NCBI RefSeq assembly: GCF_927798115.1
Contig: NZ_CAKMMG010000002.1
Coordinates: 124,001-188,000, forward strand
Source: Paenibacillus auburnensis
GTDB lineage: Bacteria > Bacillota > Bacilli > Paenibacillales > Paenibacillaceae
Direction: 5' to 3'
Length of the DNA: 64,000 bases
Made by a program: the position numbers and the translations under genes. Shown here piece by piece: positions 52,877-61,177 of this stretch. Numbering within the stretch: the first letter of the stretch is position 1; each line of letters opens with the position of its first letter. A model generated the notes under the pieces. It saw nothing but the letters and a program-made list of their open reading frames with translations. It did not search any database and was not told where the DNA came from.

Positions 52877-53458
52877 CTATGTTTGTTTAATCCCTGCCCA
52901 GAATATATTCCAGATACCCTTCAGGCGCCGTTCGAATTCTTCCTCTTCATAAAAAAACATCTGCATCGCGATCCCGTCCAGCAAGCAATAAAAAGCGGAA
53001 ATCAGATCTTCCGGCTGCTGGCGCCTGATCTCACCTTTAACCATTCCTTCTTCAAAAATCGACCGGTAAAACACCGCTGACCGCTGCTCCATCATACGAA
53101 TCTGCTCCAGAAGAACTTCTTTGAAGAACGGAGGCGGAAATTGCACAGCCCGTTTGTAAAAAGCGGTCAATGCCGGATGCCCGGCCCTGTACTGGTAGTT
53201 CTTATATACAATTTCCCGCAGCCTGGTCTCCGCCGGTGCATCCGCGAGGTCCTGATACAGCTGCTCCAGGAATCCGATATAATGCTTGGCCATTCCGTGA
53301 AAAACAGCCATAAATAAGTCCTCTTTCTTCGGAAAATAGGTGGCAATCGACTGTTTTTTGATTCCTACAGCCTGAGCAATCCCTGCAAGCGAGGCGCCCT
53401 CAAACCCCTTTTCTGCAAAATGCACTAAGGCTGCCTGCTCAATCGTGTGTGCAGTCAC
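52877..53458 (-). CDS. TetR/AcrR family transcriptional regulator
   Basis: 193 residues. N-terminal helix-turn-helix AALVHFAEKGFEGASLAGIAQAVG followed by IKKQSIATYFPKKEDLF, the family core. The C-terminal domain looks like the TetR_C_33/YvdT-type ligand domain. GTG start with GGGAGG at about nine bases. A palindrome overlaps the leader, so autorepression is likely. The GNAT gene just downstream would be in the same unit. Confidence 0.9.
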   Translation of the reverse strand: MTAHTIEQAALVHFAEKGFEGASLAGIAQAVGIKKQSIATYFPKKEDLFMAVFHGMAKHYIGFLEQLYQDLADAPAETRLREIVYKNYQYRAGHPALTAFYKRAVQFPPPFFKEVLLEQIRMMEQRSAVFYRSIFEEGMVKGEIRRQQPEDLISAFYCLLDGIAMQMFFYEEEEFERRLKGIWNIFWAGIKQT

Positions 53459-53471
53459 TTTTTGACACCTC

Positions 53472-53487
53472 CCTGACGACCGTCAGG
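53472..53487 (-). promoter_or_regulatory. Palindromic operator candidate for the TetR regulator
   Basis: CCTGACGACCGTCAGG: arms CCTGACG and CGTCAGG with a two-base centre, immediately upstream of the ribosome binding site. TGAC..GTCA palindromes are common operators of TetR proteins. Confidence 0.7.
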
Positions 53488-53651
53488 CAATTATGACATG
53501 TTTCAGCGAATATTGTCAATTTAGGATTTTACCCGCTGGTCAAACTGAGGATAAACGCCCGAAACCTGCAGGTAACAATATCGTATTAAAGGGTAATTAT
53601 AGATTAAAGCCATGCTAATTCGGCTTATACCACCCAAGAGGAGGAAACATG

Positions 53652-53867
53652 ATGCTTAAAAAAATTCTCGGCAAAGTGCTGCACTCCATGGAGCACTCCA
53701 AATCAGGAGGACATCACGGCAGATATTCAAGCAGTCACAAAGGGAGGCCTGTATACAGCAGACATTCCAGCAGCAGCCACGGATACAAGAGACATTCGTC
53801 TTCAGACTCACGCCATGGAGGAACCGGACATAAATACTATAAGAACCGCTACGGCAGCTCAAGCTGA
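53652..53867 (+). CDS. Small Ser/His/Lys-rich basic protein
   Basis: 71 residues. After a short amphipathic start (MLKKILGKVLHSMEHSKSGG) the chain is made of Ser, His, Arg, Lys, Tyr and Gly, with runs such as YSRHSSSSHGYKRHSSS and ending KNRYGSSS. No hydrophobic core, so it is probably disordered or assembled. Composition resembles the phosphorylatable CotG-type spore coat proteins, but no family is claimed. Start: ATG at 53652 with AGGAGG at 7 bp; the ATG at 53649 is too close. It faces the kinase gene across a terminator. Confidence 0.7.
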   Translation: MLKKILGKVLHSMEHSKSGGHHGRYSSSHKGRPVYSRHSSSSHGYKRHSSSDSRHGGTGHKYYKNRYGSSS

Positions 53868-53895
53868 CCCCGGCTTAACCATTCTGTACAAAACA

Positions 53896-53936
53896 TAAGG
53901 CACCTCTACCCTGTGGGTCGAAGGTGCCTCTTTTTT
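53896..53936 (+). terminator. Terminator of the Ser/His-rich protein gene
   Basis: AGGCACCT pairs with AGGTGCCT; CTTTTTT follows on the plus strand. Confidence 0.88.
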
Positions 53937-53945
53937 GGCTGGGCA

Positions 53946-54761
53946 TTACTGCAGACTCTTGTAGAATTGTTCGGCCTCGCGGACAAAAGAAGCTGTATCC
54001 TCATAAGCTTCCAGCTCTCCATGCAGCCGGGTTAGGATATGCAGCATTTCAGGTGACAAATCCAGCTCCTCCCGCCAGCTCCGTTCCGCTCCACCAGGTT
54101 CAGGCTGGTAAGCGGAATACAGCATAAACAGCATTAATTGTCCAACATAATACAAATCTGAGGTGATGACCGGGGGCATCCGTTTCGGCATCTCTTCCGG
54201 CTTCGGCTCGTGCCCTGCGTCGGCGCTCTCCACTTCACCGATCTGCCGTGCCAGTCCGAAATCAATTAGGTACAACTCCGCATCCCGAAGGATTACATTT
54301 GGAATCCGCAGATCAAGGTGAACAAAGCCGCGCGAATGAACATAGGATACCAGCTCCATCAGTTTTAGTGTTGTAGCCAGACACTCCCGCTCCCCGTAAA
54401 CCATATGCTCAGCAAAGATTTTATCTTCCAGCGTTTTCCCCTCAATATAATCGCTTACCAGCCAGTTCAAGCCCTTGTACTCGAAGTAATCACGGCACAC
54501 CGGAATATTGGGGTGATTCAGGACCCGCAGAATCGTGCTCTCTTTGCCCAGCAAGGCCCGCCCTGCCGCTTTCTTACTCGGTCTGGACTGTTTGACTGCC
54601 ACAAGAGTTTCCTCCTTAGTGTCGAAGCACCGGTAGGTAAGCCCGTAACTCCCTTCACCCAGCAGGGACTCAACCTGGTACCGTTTACCGATCCAGGCCC
54701 CTTCCCTGAGCGGATAATCCTGCCAAGCCCGCACGAAGCCGCGCCACCGTTCAAATAGCAT
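53946..54761 (-). CDS. Hanks-type serine/threonine protein kinase, soluble
   Basis: 271 residues. Kinase fold with the glycine loop LLGEGSYGLTY (34-44), VAVK (Lys57), Glu in GKESTILRVLNHPNI, the catalytic loop RGFVHLDLRIPNVIL (Asp150, Asn155) and DFG (167-169). The loop reads H-L-D-L-R instead of the usual H-R-D-L-K, so it may be an atypical but probably active kinase. No transmembrane segment or PASTA domain, so it is cytoplasmic. It faces the Ser/His-rich protein gene and is upstream, on the opposite side, of cotJ. Start ATG at 54761 has a close AAAGG. Confidence 0.87.
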   Translation of the reverse strand: MLFERWRGFVRAWQDYPLREGAWIGKRYQVESLLGEGSYGLTYRCFDTKEETLVAVKQSRPSKKAAGRALLGKESTILRVLNHPNIPVCRDYFEYKGLNWLVSDYIEGKTLEDKIFAEHMVYGERECLATTLKLMELVSYVHSRGFVHLDLRIPNVILRDAELYLIDFGLARQIGEVESADAGHEPKPEEMPKRMPPVITSDLYYVGQLMLFMLYSAYQPEPGGAERSWREELDLSPEMLHILTRLHGELEAYEDTASFVREAEQFYKSLQ

Positions 54762-54895
54762 AGCCTTTCCATCCCCCGTCCTCTGTGCTGATAAAATGCC
54801 AGTATCGCTATTATCTCATAGATGATGTTATTCAGCAGCAGCTGGGCGACAACCGGCTTATTTTCTCACAACTGGCAGGCCTTTAAAGGATCACA

Positions 54896-54930
54896 CCAAA
54901 AAAAACCGCGAATAAAATCCACGGTTTTTG
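54896..54930 (-). terminator. Terminator of the cotJ operon
   Basis: AAAACCGTGGATTT pairs partially with the complementary CGGTTTT; seven or more T residues follow on the minus strand. Confidence 0.75.
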
Positions 54931-54970
54931 TGAGTGAAGCCTCCTCCTGTTACGGCACGAAAGGCAATAT

Positions 54971-55540
54971 TCAGAACACCCGCTTCTTCCCTTGTTCCTC
55001 GATCAGAATCTGCACCGACTCCTTAAAGCGGATCGCATGAATAATCTCCCGCTCACGCAGGAACTTCAGGCTATCCTGCAGATCCACATCATCGGTCATG
55101 TCGATCAGCCACTGGTATGTAGCCCGGGCTTTTTCTTCAGCCGCAATATCTTCATAGAGGTCGGCGATCGGATCACCCTTGGCCTGGATGTAAGATGCGG
55201 TCCAGGGTACGCCTGCCGAGTTCTGATAGAACAGTGCATGGTCACGCTGTGCATAATTCGGACCGAGACCCGCAGCCTCAAGCTCCTGGACGGAGGCATC
55301 TTTCGTTAGCTTATAGATCATGGTGGCAATCATTTCAAGGTGGGCAAATTCCTCAGTCGAAATATCTGTCAGCACGCCGATTACTTTATCGGGAATCGCA
55401 TATCGCTGGTTCATATAACGCAGCGCCGCCGCCAATTCCCCATCTGCGCCGCCGTACTGCTCCGTCAGATAACGCGCCATTCTCACATCGCATTTGCCCA
55501 CACGTACCGGATACTGCAGCTTTTTCTCATATATCCACAT
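54971..55540 (-). CDS. cotJC: Spore coat protein CotJC (manganese catalase family)
   Basis: 189 residues. Ferritin-like four-helix protein. Expected di-manganese ligands are visible in TEEFAHLEMIATMIYKL and EEKARATYQWLIDMTDD with a later EREIIHAIRFKE. In B. subtilis CotJC is made under SigE control and deposited in the coat. Start: ATG at 55540 after AGGAGGGA; a reading from 55651 runs through cotJB. Third gene in cotJABC. Confidence 0.95.
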   Translation of the reverse strand: MWIYEKKLQYPVRVGKCDVRMARYLTEQYGGADGELAAALRYMNQRYAIPDKVIGVLTDISTEEFAHLEMIATMIYKLTKDASVQELEAAGLGPNYAQRDHALFYQNSAGVPWTASYIQAKGDPIADLYEDIAAEEKARATYQWLIDMTDDVDLQDSLKFLREREIIHAIRFKESVQILIEEQGKKRVF

Positions 55541-55568
55541 TCTGAATTCATCCCTCCTAACGGTTTTT

Positions 55569-55838
55569 TTACACCTGCCAAGGCCAAGGACTCTGGTTCC
55601 ATTCCCACGGGCATTTGGAATACGCACGTCCAAAGTTCTGCAAAGGGCCATACAGCTCCTGAAACTGGTTAGCCAGTCGGGTGCGCTCCTGGGTCAGCTG
55701 GTTAAACTGTTCAATCGCCTTCAAATCCTCCGGATGGGTGTCCAGATACAGATTGAGCTCGACCAGTGCAAAATCCAGCACCTGCAGCTGCTCCAGCATT
55801 TCATAGTAACGGGGTTCGCAAGCTTTTGCCTCTTCCAT
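55569..55838 (-). CDS. cotJB: Spore coat protein CotJB
   Basis: 89 residues, helical, with the family segments YYEMLEQLQVLDFALVELNLYLDTHPEDLKA and YGPLQNFGRAYS. Needed for CotJC assembly in B. subtilis models. ATG with AAGGAAGG. It starts 3 bp after cotJA ends and is 28 bp before cotJC, so it is clearly an operon. Confidence 0.93.
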   Translation of the reverse strand: MEEAKACEPRYYEMLEQLQVLDFALVELNLYLDTHPEDLKAIEQFNQLTQERTRLANQFQELYGPLQNFGRAYSKCPWEWNQSPWPWQV

Positions 55839-55841
55839 GAC

Positions 55842-56060
55842 CTACACCCTTCCTTTTCCGGCTTTGGATTCATACGGGCTGAACAGTGCAGGCCATAAAG
55901 TCCCTGCCTTGAGCGCCTCAGATAGCGGAAACTGCGGCAGTCCCGGAGGCTGAAAATTAATAAATTGATTGGGCGGCACAACATACGTTTTAAACGGCAC
56001 CGGCGGGCAAGGATCAAACGGCCCCCTATACGTTGCCCATACACGCTCCTGGGAGTTCAA
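55842..56060 (-). CDS. cotJA: Spore coat-associated protein CotJA
   Basis: About 72 residues. Pro-rich PFDPCPPVPFKTYVVPPNQF and PPGLPQFPLSEALKAGTLWPALFSPY are the CotJA hallmark. Start: TTG at 56060, nine bases after AGGAGG. A TTG at 56078 lies upstream of that site and would translate through it, so it is rejected. First gene of the operon, expected to be SigE-dependent, but I could not fix the promoter. Confidence 0.9.
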   Translation of the reverse strand: MNSQERVWATYRGPFDPCPPVPFKTYVVPPNQFINFQPPGLPQFPLSEALKAGTLWPALFSPYESKAGKGRV

Positions 56061-56154
56061 TAGGTACACCCTCCTCAATAAAATTCACTTATTATGGACG
56101 TTTATCACTTCGTAACTAATTTATGACGCTCCCTAGAGGAAACAGAACGCCCCT

Positions 56155-56217
56155 GCAAAAAAAAACCGCACTACTGCATCTGGCCGGCAGCCATATACAG
56201 CAGTGCAGTTTATTATA
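56155..56217 (-). terminator. Terminator of the CBS-domain transporter gene
   Basis: AAACTGCACTGCTG pairs with CAGTAGTGCGGTTT on the minus strand over a long GC-rich loop; TTTTTTTTT follows. Confidence 0.75.
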
Positions 56218-56243
56218 TTGTCCGGTGCCCATTCATGATGCGC

Positions 56244-57602
56244 TTACTCCTGATCCTCATCACTCTCAGAGCCGGGTTCTTCCGATTCCGGCGCCTTCTC
56301 TCGGTGGATGTTGATTCTGGTAATCCGCAGCCGGGTCGATTCCTCCACCTCAAAGGTAACATCGCCGACGACGACCTTTTTGCCCTTGGACGGATTACCC
56401 TCCAGCTCCTTAAACAGCCAGCCGCCGATAGAATCCACCTCATCGTCTTCGATAATAACGCCAGTCAGATCGTTGACATCTTCGATCAGCATACGGCCTT
56501 CTACGGAGATATATTCGCCGTTGCGTTCAACGCTTGGACGCTCATCCTCGAACTCATCGTGCAGGTCGCCGACAATTTCTTCGAGGATTTCTTCAGCAGT
56601 CAACAGTCCGGCCGTACCGCCGTATTCATCGACTACCAGTGTCAGCTGAGCCTTGTTCTTCTGCATCAGGCGCAGTGTATGGCTGATCTCCATCGATTCG
56701 GGCACATTCAGTATCGGACGGACGAGCGATGCCAGGTCATTCTGCTGCTCCGGCGGTGCAAACAGCAGGTCGGTAATATGGATGAAGCCGATAATCCGGT
56801 CCTTATCCTCGTTGGCAACCGGATAACGGGAATGTTTCGTTTCCGTAATAATCCGCATATTTTCTTCCAGCGGAAGATTGCTGTACAGCACATCCATGTC
56901 GGTACGCGGTAGCATAACCTCCCGGGCCAGCAAATCTGAAAACTCAAAAATATTGTCCATTAGCTTCATCTCATCTTTGTCGATGACACCACTTTTGGCA
57001 CTCTGATTCATCAGAATACGGATTTCCTCTTCCGAGTGTGCCGCTTCGGCTTCACTTGCAGGTTCTACCCCTACCAGCCTCAAAAGGGCATTAGCCGAAG
57101 CATTCAGCACCCAAATAAACGGCAGGAACAAGTTATAGAAGAACATCAGCGGTGCTGACAGCAGCAGCGCGGAGCCTTCAGTTTTTTGAATTGCCAGGGA
57201 TTTCGGTGCAAGTTCACCCAGCACAATATGTAAGAAGGTAATAATAGAAAAGCCCACAATGACTGATACGGTGGAAATCAGAGTATGATCTGTAACCCCC
57301 AGCTGGTACATCAGCGGTTCTACAAGCAGTTCTGAAATCGCCGGCTCCCCGACCCAGCCGAGACCAAGCGAGGCAAGCGTAATTCCGAACTGGGTGGCGG
57401 ACAGATAGGCATCCAGCTTTTTGTTGACCTTGAGTGCGTATCCGGCCATCTTATTGCCTTCACTGACCAGCTGGGTCAGACGGGACTGTCTCACCTTGAC
57501 CAGCGAAAACTCTGCTGCGACAAATATACCGTTCAATAATACCAGCACCAGAACCAGCAAAAGATTAAGCAGCAATCTTCCTATGTCAAATTCCGTATGC
57601 AC
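56244..57602 (-). CDS. CNNM/DUF21-CBS-CorC_HlyC transporter-associated protein (hemolysin family)
   Basis: 452 residues. DUF21/CNNM domain with four helices (about 8-185), two CBS domains (about 205-335, with KSGVIDKDEMKLMDNIFEF and IMLPRTDMD-like EVMLPRTDMDVLYSN), then the CorC_HlyC domain (about 350-435, with DDEVDSIGGWLF) and a very acidic tail (EEPGSESDEDQE). Proteins of this type export Mg2+/Co2+ or sense it. GTG start with GAGG upstream. The acidic tail may bind ions or act as a linker. Confidence 0.92.
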   Translation of the reverse strand: MHTEFDIGRLLLNLLLVLVLVLLNGIFVAAEFSLVKVRQSRLTQLVSEGNKMAGYALKVNKKLDAYLSATQFGITLASLGLGWVGEPAISELLVEPLMYQLGVTDHTLISTVSVIVGFSIITFLHIVLGELAPKSLAIQKTEGSALLLSAPLMFFYNLFLPFIWVLNASANALLRLVGVEPASEAEAAHSEEEIRILMNQSAKSGVIDKDEMKLMDNIFEFSDLLAREVMLPRTDMDVLYSNLPLEENMRIITETKHSRYPVANEDKDRIIGFIHITDLLFAPPEQQNDLASLVRPILNVPESMEISHTLRLMQKNKAQLTLVVDEYGGTAGLLTAEEILEEIVGDLHDEFEDERPSVERNGEYISVEGRMLIEDVNDLTGVIIEDDEVDSIGGWLFKELEGNPSKGKKVVVGDVTFEVEESTRLRITRINIHREKAPESEEPGSESDEDQE

Positions 57603-57620
57603 TATAACAACGCCTCATTT

Positions 57621-58754
57621 CTACAGAGTGATCGCTTTTCTTGATTTGAAATCTACCTTTGGATAATACATATCGGCCACCAGAAGATTAGGTCCGCAGC
57701 AGCTGGCTGCCTCACAGAAGCAGTTTACCTTCTGATTAAGCGGATGGCTCTCCTGCCACTCGGCAAAGATATCAACCAGCTTGCTTACACTAATGTTGCC
57801 AAAGGCGGAAATATCGGCAAAATCCGTTACAAATACATCGCCGGTAAACATATTGACGTTCACCCGGTTTCGTCCGTCCGGATCATTGCGCAGCGTCACA
57901 TTCTTCTCCTTACGTAGTCTGCGCAGCAGCTTCTGATCTTCTTCAAGCGCGCTGCAGGCGAAAAATGGAAGTGTGCCAAACAGCATCCACATCTCCGGAT
58001 CGCGAGCGTCCAGCAAGGAATGAATGGCATCGCTCATCTCCTTCAGGGACAGTACGGGAAGCGTGGAAGCGAAGCTGGAAGCATACATCGGATGCACCTC
58101 ATGCCGCCTGGCCCCCATATCCCCGATCAGCTTATGGATTTGCGGAAGCTTGGCGTGTGTACGGTAGTTAATCATCGACTCCGCCGAGATCAGCATACCG
58201 TCTTCACTAAGCCGGCGTGAATTCTCCAGCATCGTGTCATAGAGCCGGTAAGCCGCTTCCTTGGCGACCGGATGGCCGCTGTTCGCGAAGCCGACCTCAT
58301 GGAAATCATCGCCATTCAAATAATTGAATGAGATATGCATTACATCCAGGTAAGGAAGCAGCTTCTCATACCGGGCATAAGGCATGGTGAGATTGGAATT
58401 GATCTGTGACCGTACGCCCCGCTCGCGGGCATATTTCAGCAGCGGTACGATCGTACTCTCCACCGTGGAAGCCCGGAACATGGGCTCACCGCCAGTGATG
58501 CTGATCGTCTGGAGATGCTCCACTTCATCCAGGCGGTCCAGCATATTCTTCAGCGGCAGCATCTCCCCTTCTTTCATCGTCAGGCTGTCGCCAACCGCAC
58601 AGTGTTCACAGCGCATATTGCATAAATTGGTAACCGTCATCTCTACACTGGTCAGTACATGCCGTCCATGCTCGCGGAGTGAAGTAATCGGATCCCATGG
58701 ATCGAAGCTTGGCGACAGCTCCCTTATTGTTCTTGATGATGGTTCTAATCTCAT
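57621..58754 (-). CDS. yfkAB: Radical SAM protein YfkAB (CxCxxxxC type)
   Basis: 377 residues. Radical SAM cluster motif in VTNLCNMRCEHCAVGD (Cys-x3-Cys-x2-Cys), ITGGEPMFR, and a C-terminal cysteine cluster VNCFCEAASCCGPN that should bind a second iron-sulfur cluster. B. subtilis yfkA and yfkB together encode this protein. Substrate unknown. ATG with AAGGAG. It is 18 bp upstream of the CBS-domain transporter gene, so they may be co-transcribed. Confidence 0.9.
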   Translation of the reverse strand: MRLEPSSRTIRELSPSFDPWDPITSLREHGRHVLTSVEMTVTNLCNMRCEHCAVGDSLTMKEGEMLPLKNMLDRLDEVEHLQTISITGGEPMFRASTVESTIVPLLKYARERGVRSQINSNLTMPYARYEKLLPYLDVMHISFNYLNGDDFHEVGFANSGHPVAKEAAYRLYDTMLENSRRLSEDGMLISAESMINYRTHAKLPQIHKLIGDMGARRHEVHPMYASSFASTLPVLSLKEMSDAIHSLLDARDPEMWMLFGTLPFFACSALEEDQKLLRRLRKEKNVTLRNDPDGRNRVNVNMFTGDVFVTDFADISAFGNISVSKLVDIFAEWQESHPLNQKVNCFCEAASCCGPNLLVADMYYPKVDFKSRKAITL

Positions 58755-58882
58755 TTATTCTTGCTCCTTTAATGCGTATTCCTTATTATTAACCCAAAAT
58801 AAATTAAAAAGAACGGTAACTTAACCTCTATCATACCATGACCGGCAAAAAAACTGCATTTTCTAAAGCTTTAGGCTGTCCA

Positions 58883-58898
58883 GCGGTACAAGTACCGC
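58883..58898. promoter_or_regulatory. 16-bp perfect palindrome GCGGTACAAGTACCGC
   Basis: Arms GCGGTAC and GTACCGC around AA, in the gap between the YfkAB and HD-GYP genes. Could be a regulator site; no matching regulator is known to me. Confidence 0.3.
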
Positions 58899-59018
58899 AT
58901 TTAAACTAAAAACAGCGGGACGAAAAGCAAGCATCCGCAGCCCGGCGGTCGCTCGTTTTCTCTCCTCGCTGCTAAGAGGCAGGGAGTGTCATGTAAAGCC
59001 CCTGCCGCAACAATTCAA

Positions 59019-60119
59019 TTAGGTAGACTTCACTGCCTCATCATTATCTGAAACATCCGCAATGACTACGGACAGCGCGGAACCCAGATCAAGCTCATAC
59101 GGGGTTACCGGCTCATCCTCCGGGCCTGTAAATACACGTACCACCGGCCTGTGCGGCGTACTGGGATCAATCTTCACAACAACACCGCTCTCGCCAGTGC
59201 TGAGCTTCACCGTAAGACCAAGCGGATAGATTGCAACACGGTCTCTGAAGAGCTCAAGCTGTTTCTGCTCATACAGCGTCCCCGAGCCTACATACAGTGC
59301 TTCAACAGCCTGATGGGGCAGCATCGCTTTTTTGTAGATCCGGTTGGAGGTCATTGCATCGTAGGAGTCGGCCACACCCAGCCATTTTGCATATTCATGA
59401 ATTTGCGGACCCGTCAGCCCGCGCGGATAACCGGAGCCGTCAATGCGTTCATGATGCTGCAATGCGCAGTGGGCCGCCAGAAGAGGTATATTGGGCTCAT
59501 CCTTAAGAATCCGGTACCCGATCTCCGTATGGGCCTGCATATGGCGGAATTCCTCATCGCTCAGCATACCGGGCTTTTGGACGATTTTGACCGGAATCTG
59601 GGTTTTACCGATGTCATGCAGCAGGGATCCCAGGCCGATGACACGCAGCTCCTCCTTGCTGTAGCCGTGGGCAATTCCCAGCACCAGAGTATAGAGGCAG
59701 ACATTCAGCGAGTGCACATACAGATAATTGTCAGCTGTGTGCATATCCGCCAGCATGATCATCGGATCTTCCTGTGACGACATATCCTCCAGGATAGAGT
59801 CCATAATACTCGAGAATTTTTTATCCAGATGATAGAAGCCCTTAGTAATGCCTGAAGCGCCGGACATCTGCTGAAACTGGTTCCTGATTACTTTGAGCGC
59901 CTGGTTGCGTGTTTCATCATGCAGCATTGTAGTAATAACAACATCGTCTGTGTTGGCATCCTCTATGTAAATGTAGCCGATATCGATTCTAGACAGCCGC
60001 TTAATTAACGCATCCGTAAGTTCAATTCCGTCAGCGAGCAGAACCAGTCCTTCATCATTATATATTTTTTTCCCCAGCTTCATCCCCGCCTGAAGCCGAT
60101 TCACGGATACTAAACGCAC
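59019..60119 (-). CDS. HD-GYP domain phosphodiesterase
   Basis: 366 residues. N-terminal domain (about 1-110) then an HD-GYP domain: HSLNV (His136), LLHDIGKTQIP (His168, Asp169), HTEIGY, HHERIDGSGYPRGL (GYP 230-232) and GVADSYDAMTSNRIYKKAM. All metal-binding residues appear present, so cyclic di-GMP hydrolysis is likely. A C-terminal PilZ-unlike beta domain follows (GLTVKLSTGESGVVVKID). GTG start with AGGAG nine bases upstream. No sensor or membrane segment is seen. Confidence 0.92.
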   Translation of the reverse strand: MRLVSVNRLQAGMKLGKKIYNDEGLVLLADGIELTDALIKRLSRIDIGYIYIEDANTDDVVITTMLHDETRNQALKVIRNQFQQMSGASGITKGFYHLDKKFSSIMDSILEDMSSQEDPMIMLADMHTADNYLYVHSLNVCLYTLVLGIAHGYSKEELRVIGLGSLLHDIGKTQIPVKIVQKPGMLSDEEFRHMQAHTEIGYRILKDEPNIPLLAAHCALQHHERIDGSGYPRGLTGPQIHEYAKWLGVADSYDAMTSNRIYKKAMLPHQAVEALYVGSGTLYEQKQLELFRDRVAIYPLGLTVKLSTGESGVVVKIDPSTPHRPVVRVFTGPEDEPVTPYELDLGSALSVVIADVSDNDEAVKST

Positions 60120-60274
60120 CTTGGCTCACTCCTGCCTTTAACGGTAAATTACTATTCTGTTGCAATGCCTTTAGTTACACGCTGTGTCTATACCGTTACC
60201 TTGAGCGAACCGGCATGAACATCAGTTCAGAATTCAATCCGTTCCTTTGTTCTTCCGGTAGCCAAGTCCTTGAT

Positions 60275-61102
60275 CTAACGCATAATGAACAGCCAGAACA
60301 CAGCTGCCAGAATAAAGCGGTAGATTGCAAAATGGGTCGGTCTGATCTTTTGAATCAGCTTCATAAATAGAATGACCACTACATAAGCAACCACAAATGA
60401 AATCACAAAGCCGATGGCAAAGTCCATAATAGTATCGCTGGTAAAATATTTGTATGAGTCCAGTAGTTCATATCCGGATGCCGCGCACATAATCGGAATA
60501 GCAATCAGAAAGGAGAAATCGGCTGAGGCCTTGTAGCTGACTCCGCTCAGCATACCGCCTGAAATCGTTGAACCGGAACGGGAAAAGCCGGGCCAGAGTA
60601 CAGATATTATCTGATACAGCCCAATTGCCAGCGCCTGGCCATACGATAAATCATCAAGCTCATGCGCCGTGACCCGCGACTTGTTCCGGTTCCACCATTC
60701 CGCGACAATCATTAAAATCCCCCCGGCAACAAGCGCCCATAGCACAGTTGAAGCCCCGAAGAGGCCTTTGATAAAGTCTCGGGCAAAAAAGGCTACAGCC
60801 AATGCAGGAACTATTCCGAGGATCACGTGGATCAGATTAAGCCGGGAGGCTGGCATCACACCGCCTCTGCCCCTGCCTCTGCGTCCGATGCCAAGCAAAT
60901 CAAGAATTCGCTTGCGGTACACTAACGCGATAGCCAGAATCGCGCCGAGCTGAATAACAATTTCATAGGTCTTCATAATGGGTTCCTGCTCATCGAAGCC
61001 AAGCAGCTTCGTGGTCAAAATCATGTGGCCTGTGGATGAAACCGGGATAAACTCGGTAATCCCTTCTACGATAGCCAGAATTATTGCTGTAATTGTATCC
61101 AT
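60275..61102 (-). CDS. uppP: Undecaprenyl-diphosphatase UppP
   Basis: 275 residues. Regenerates undecaprenyl phosphate for cell wall synthesis; confers bacitracin resistance when overproduced. The two family motifs, EGITEFIPVSSTGHMIL (with the catalytic Glu) and LWPGFSRSGSTISGGM (with the catalytic Arg), are present, with about eight helices. ATG after AGGAGG. Monocistronic; no regulator nearby. Confidence 0.95.
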   Translation of the reverse strand: MDTITAIILAIVEGITEFIPVSSTGHMILTTKLLGFDEQEPIMKTYEIVIQLGAILAIALVYRKRILDLLGIGRRGRGRGGVMPASRLNLIHVILGIVPALAVAFFARDFIKGLFGASTVLWALVAGGILMIVAEWWNRNKSRVTAHELDDLSYGQALAIGLYQIISVLWPGFSRSGSTISGGMLSGVSYKASADFSFLIAIPIMCAASGYELLDSYKYFTSDTIMDFAIGFVISFVVAYVVVILFMKLIQKIRPTHFAIYRFILAAVFWLFIMR

Positions 61103-61177
61103 AACTTCCTCCTGATCTTAGAAAATTGAAAACCTCTCCAGCTTCTGCTCTAGTCTAAACTTATGTAGTTGAGGCTT

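Noticed and set aside
54822..55040. Plus-strand 72-codon reading frame between the kinase and cotJC
   Set aside because: It reads through the cotJ terminator and into cotJC on the opposite strand.
56079..56125. SigE promoter of cotJ
   Set aside because: CATAATA and CATAAATT look like possible -10 boxes, but no -35 at the right distance could be fixed.
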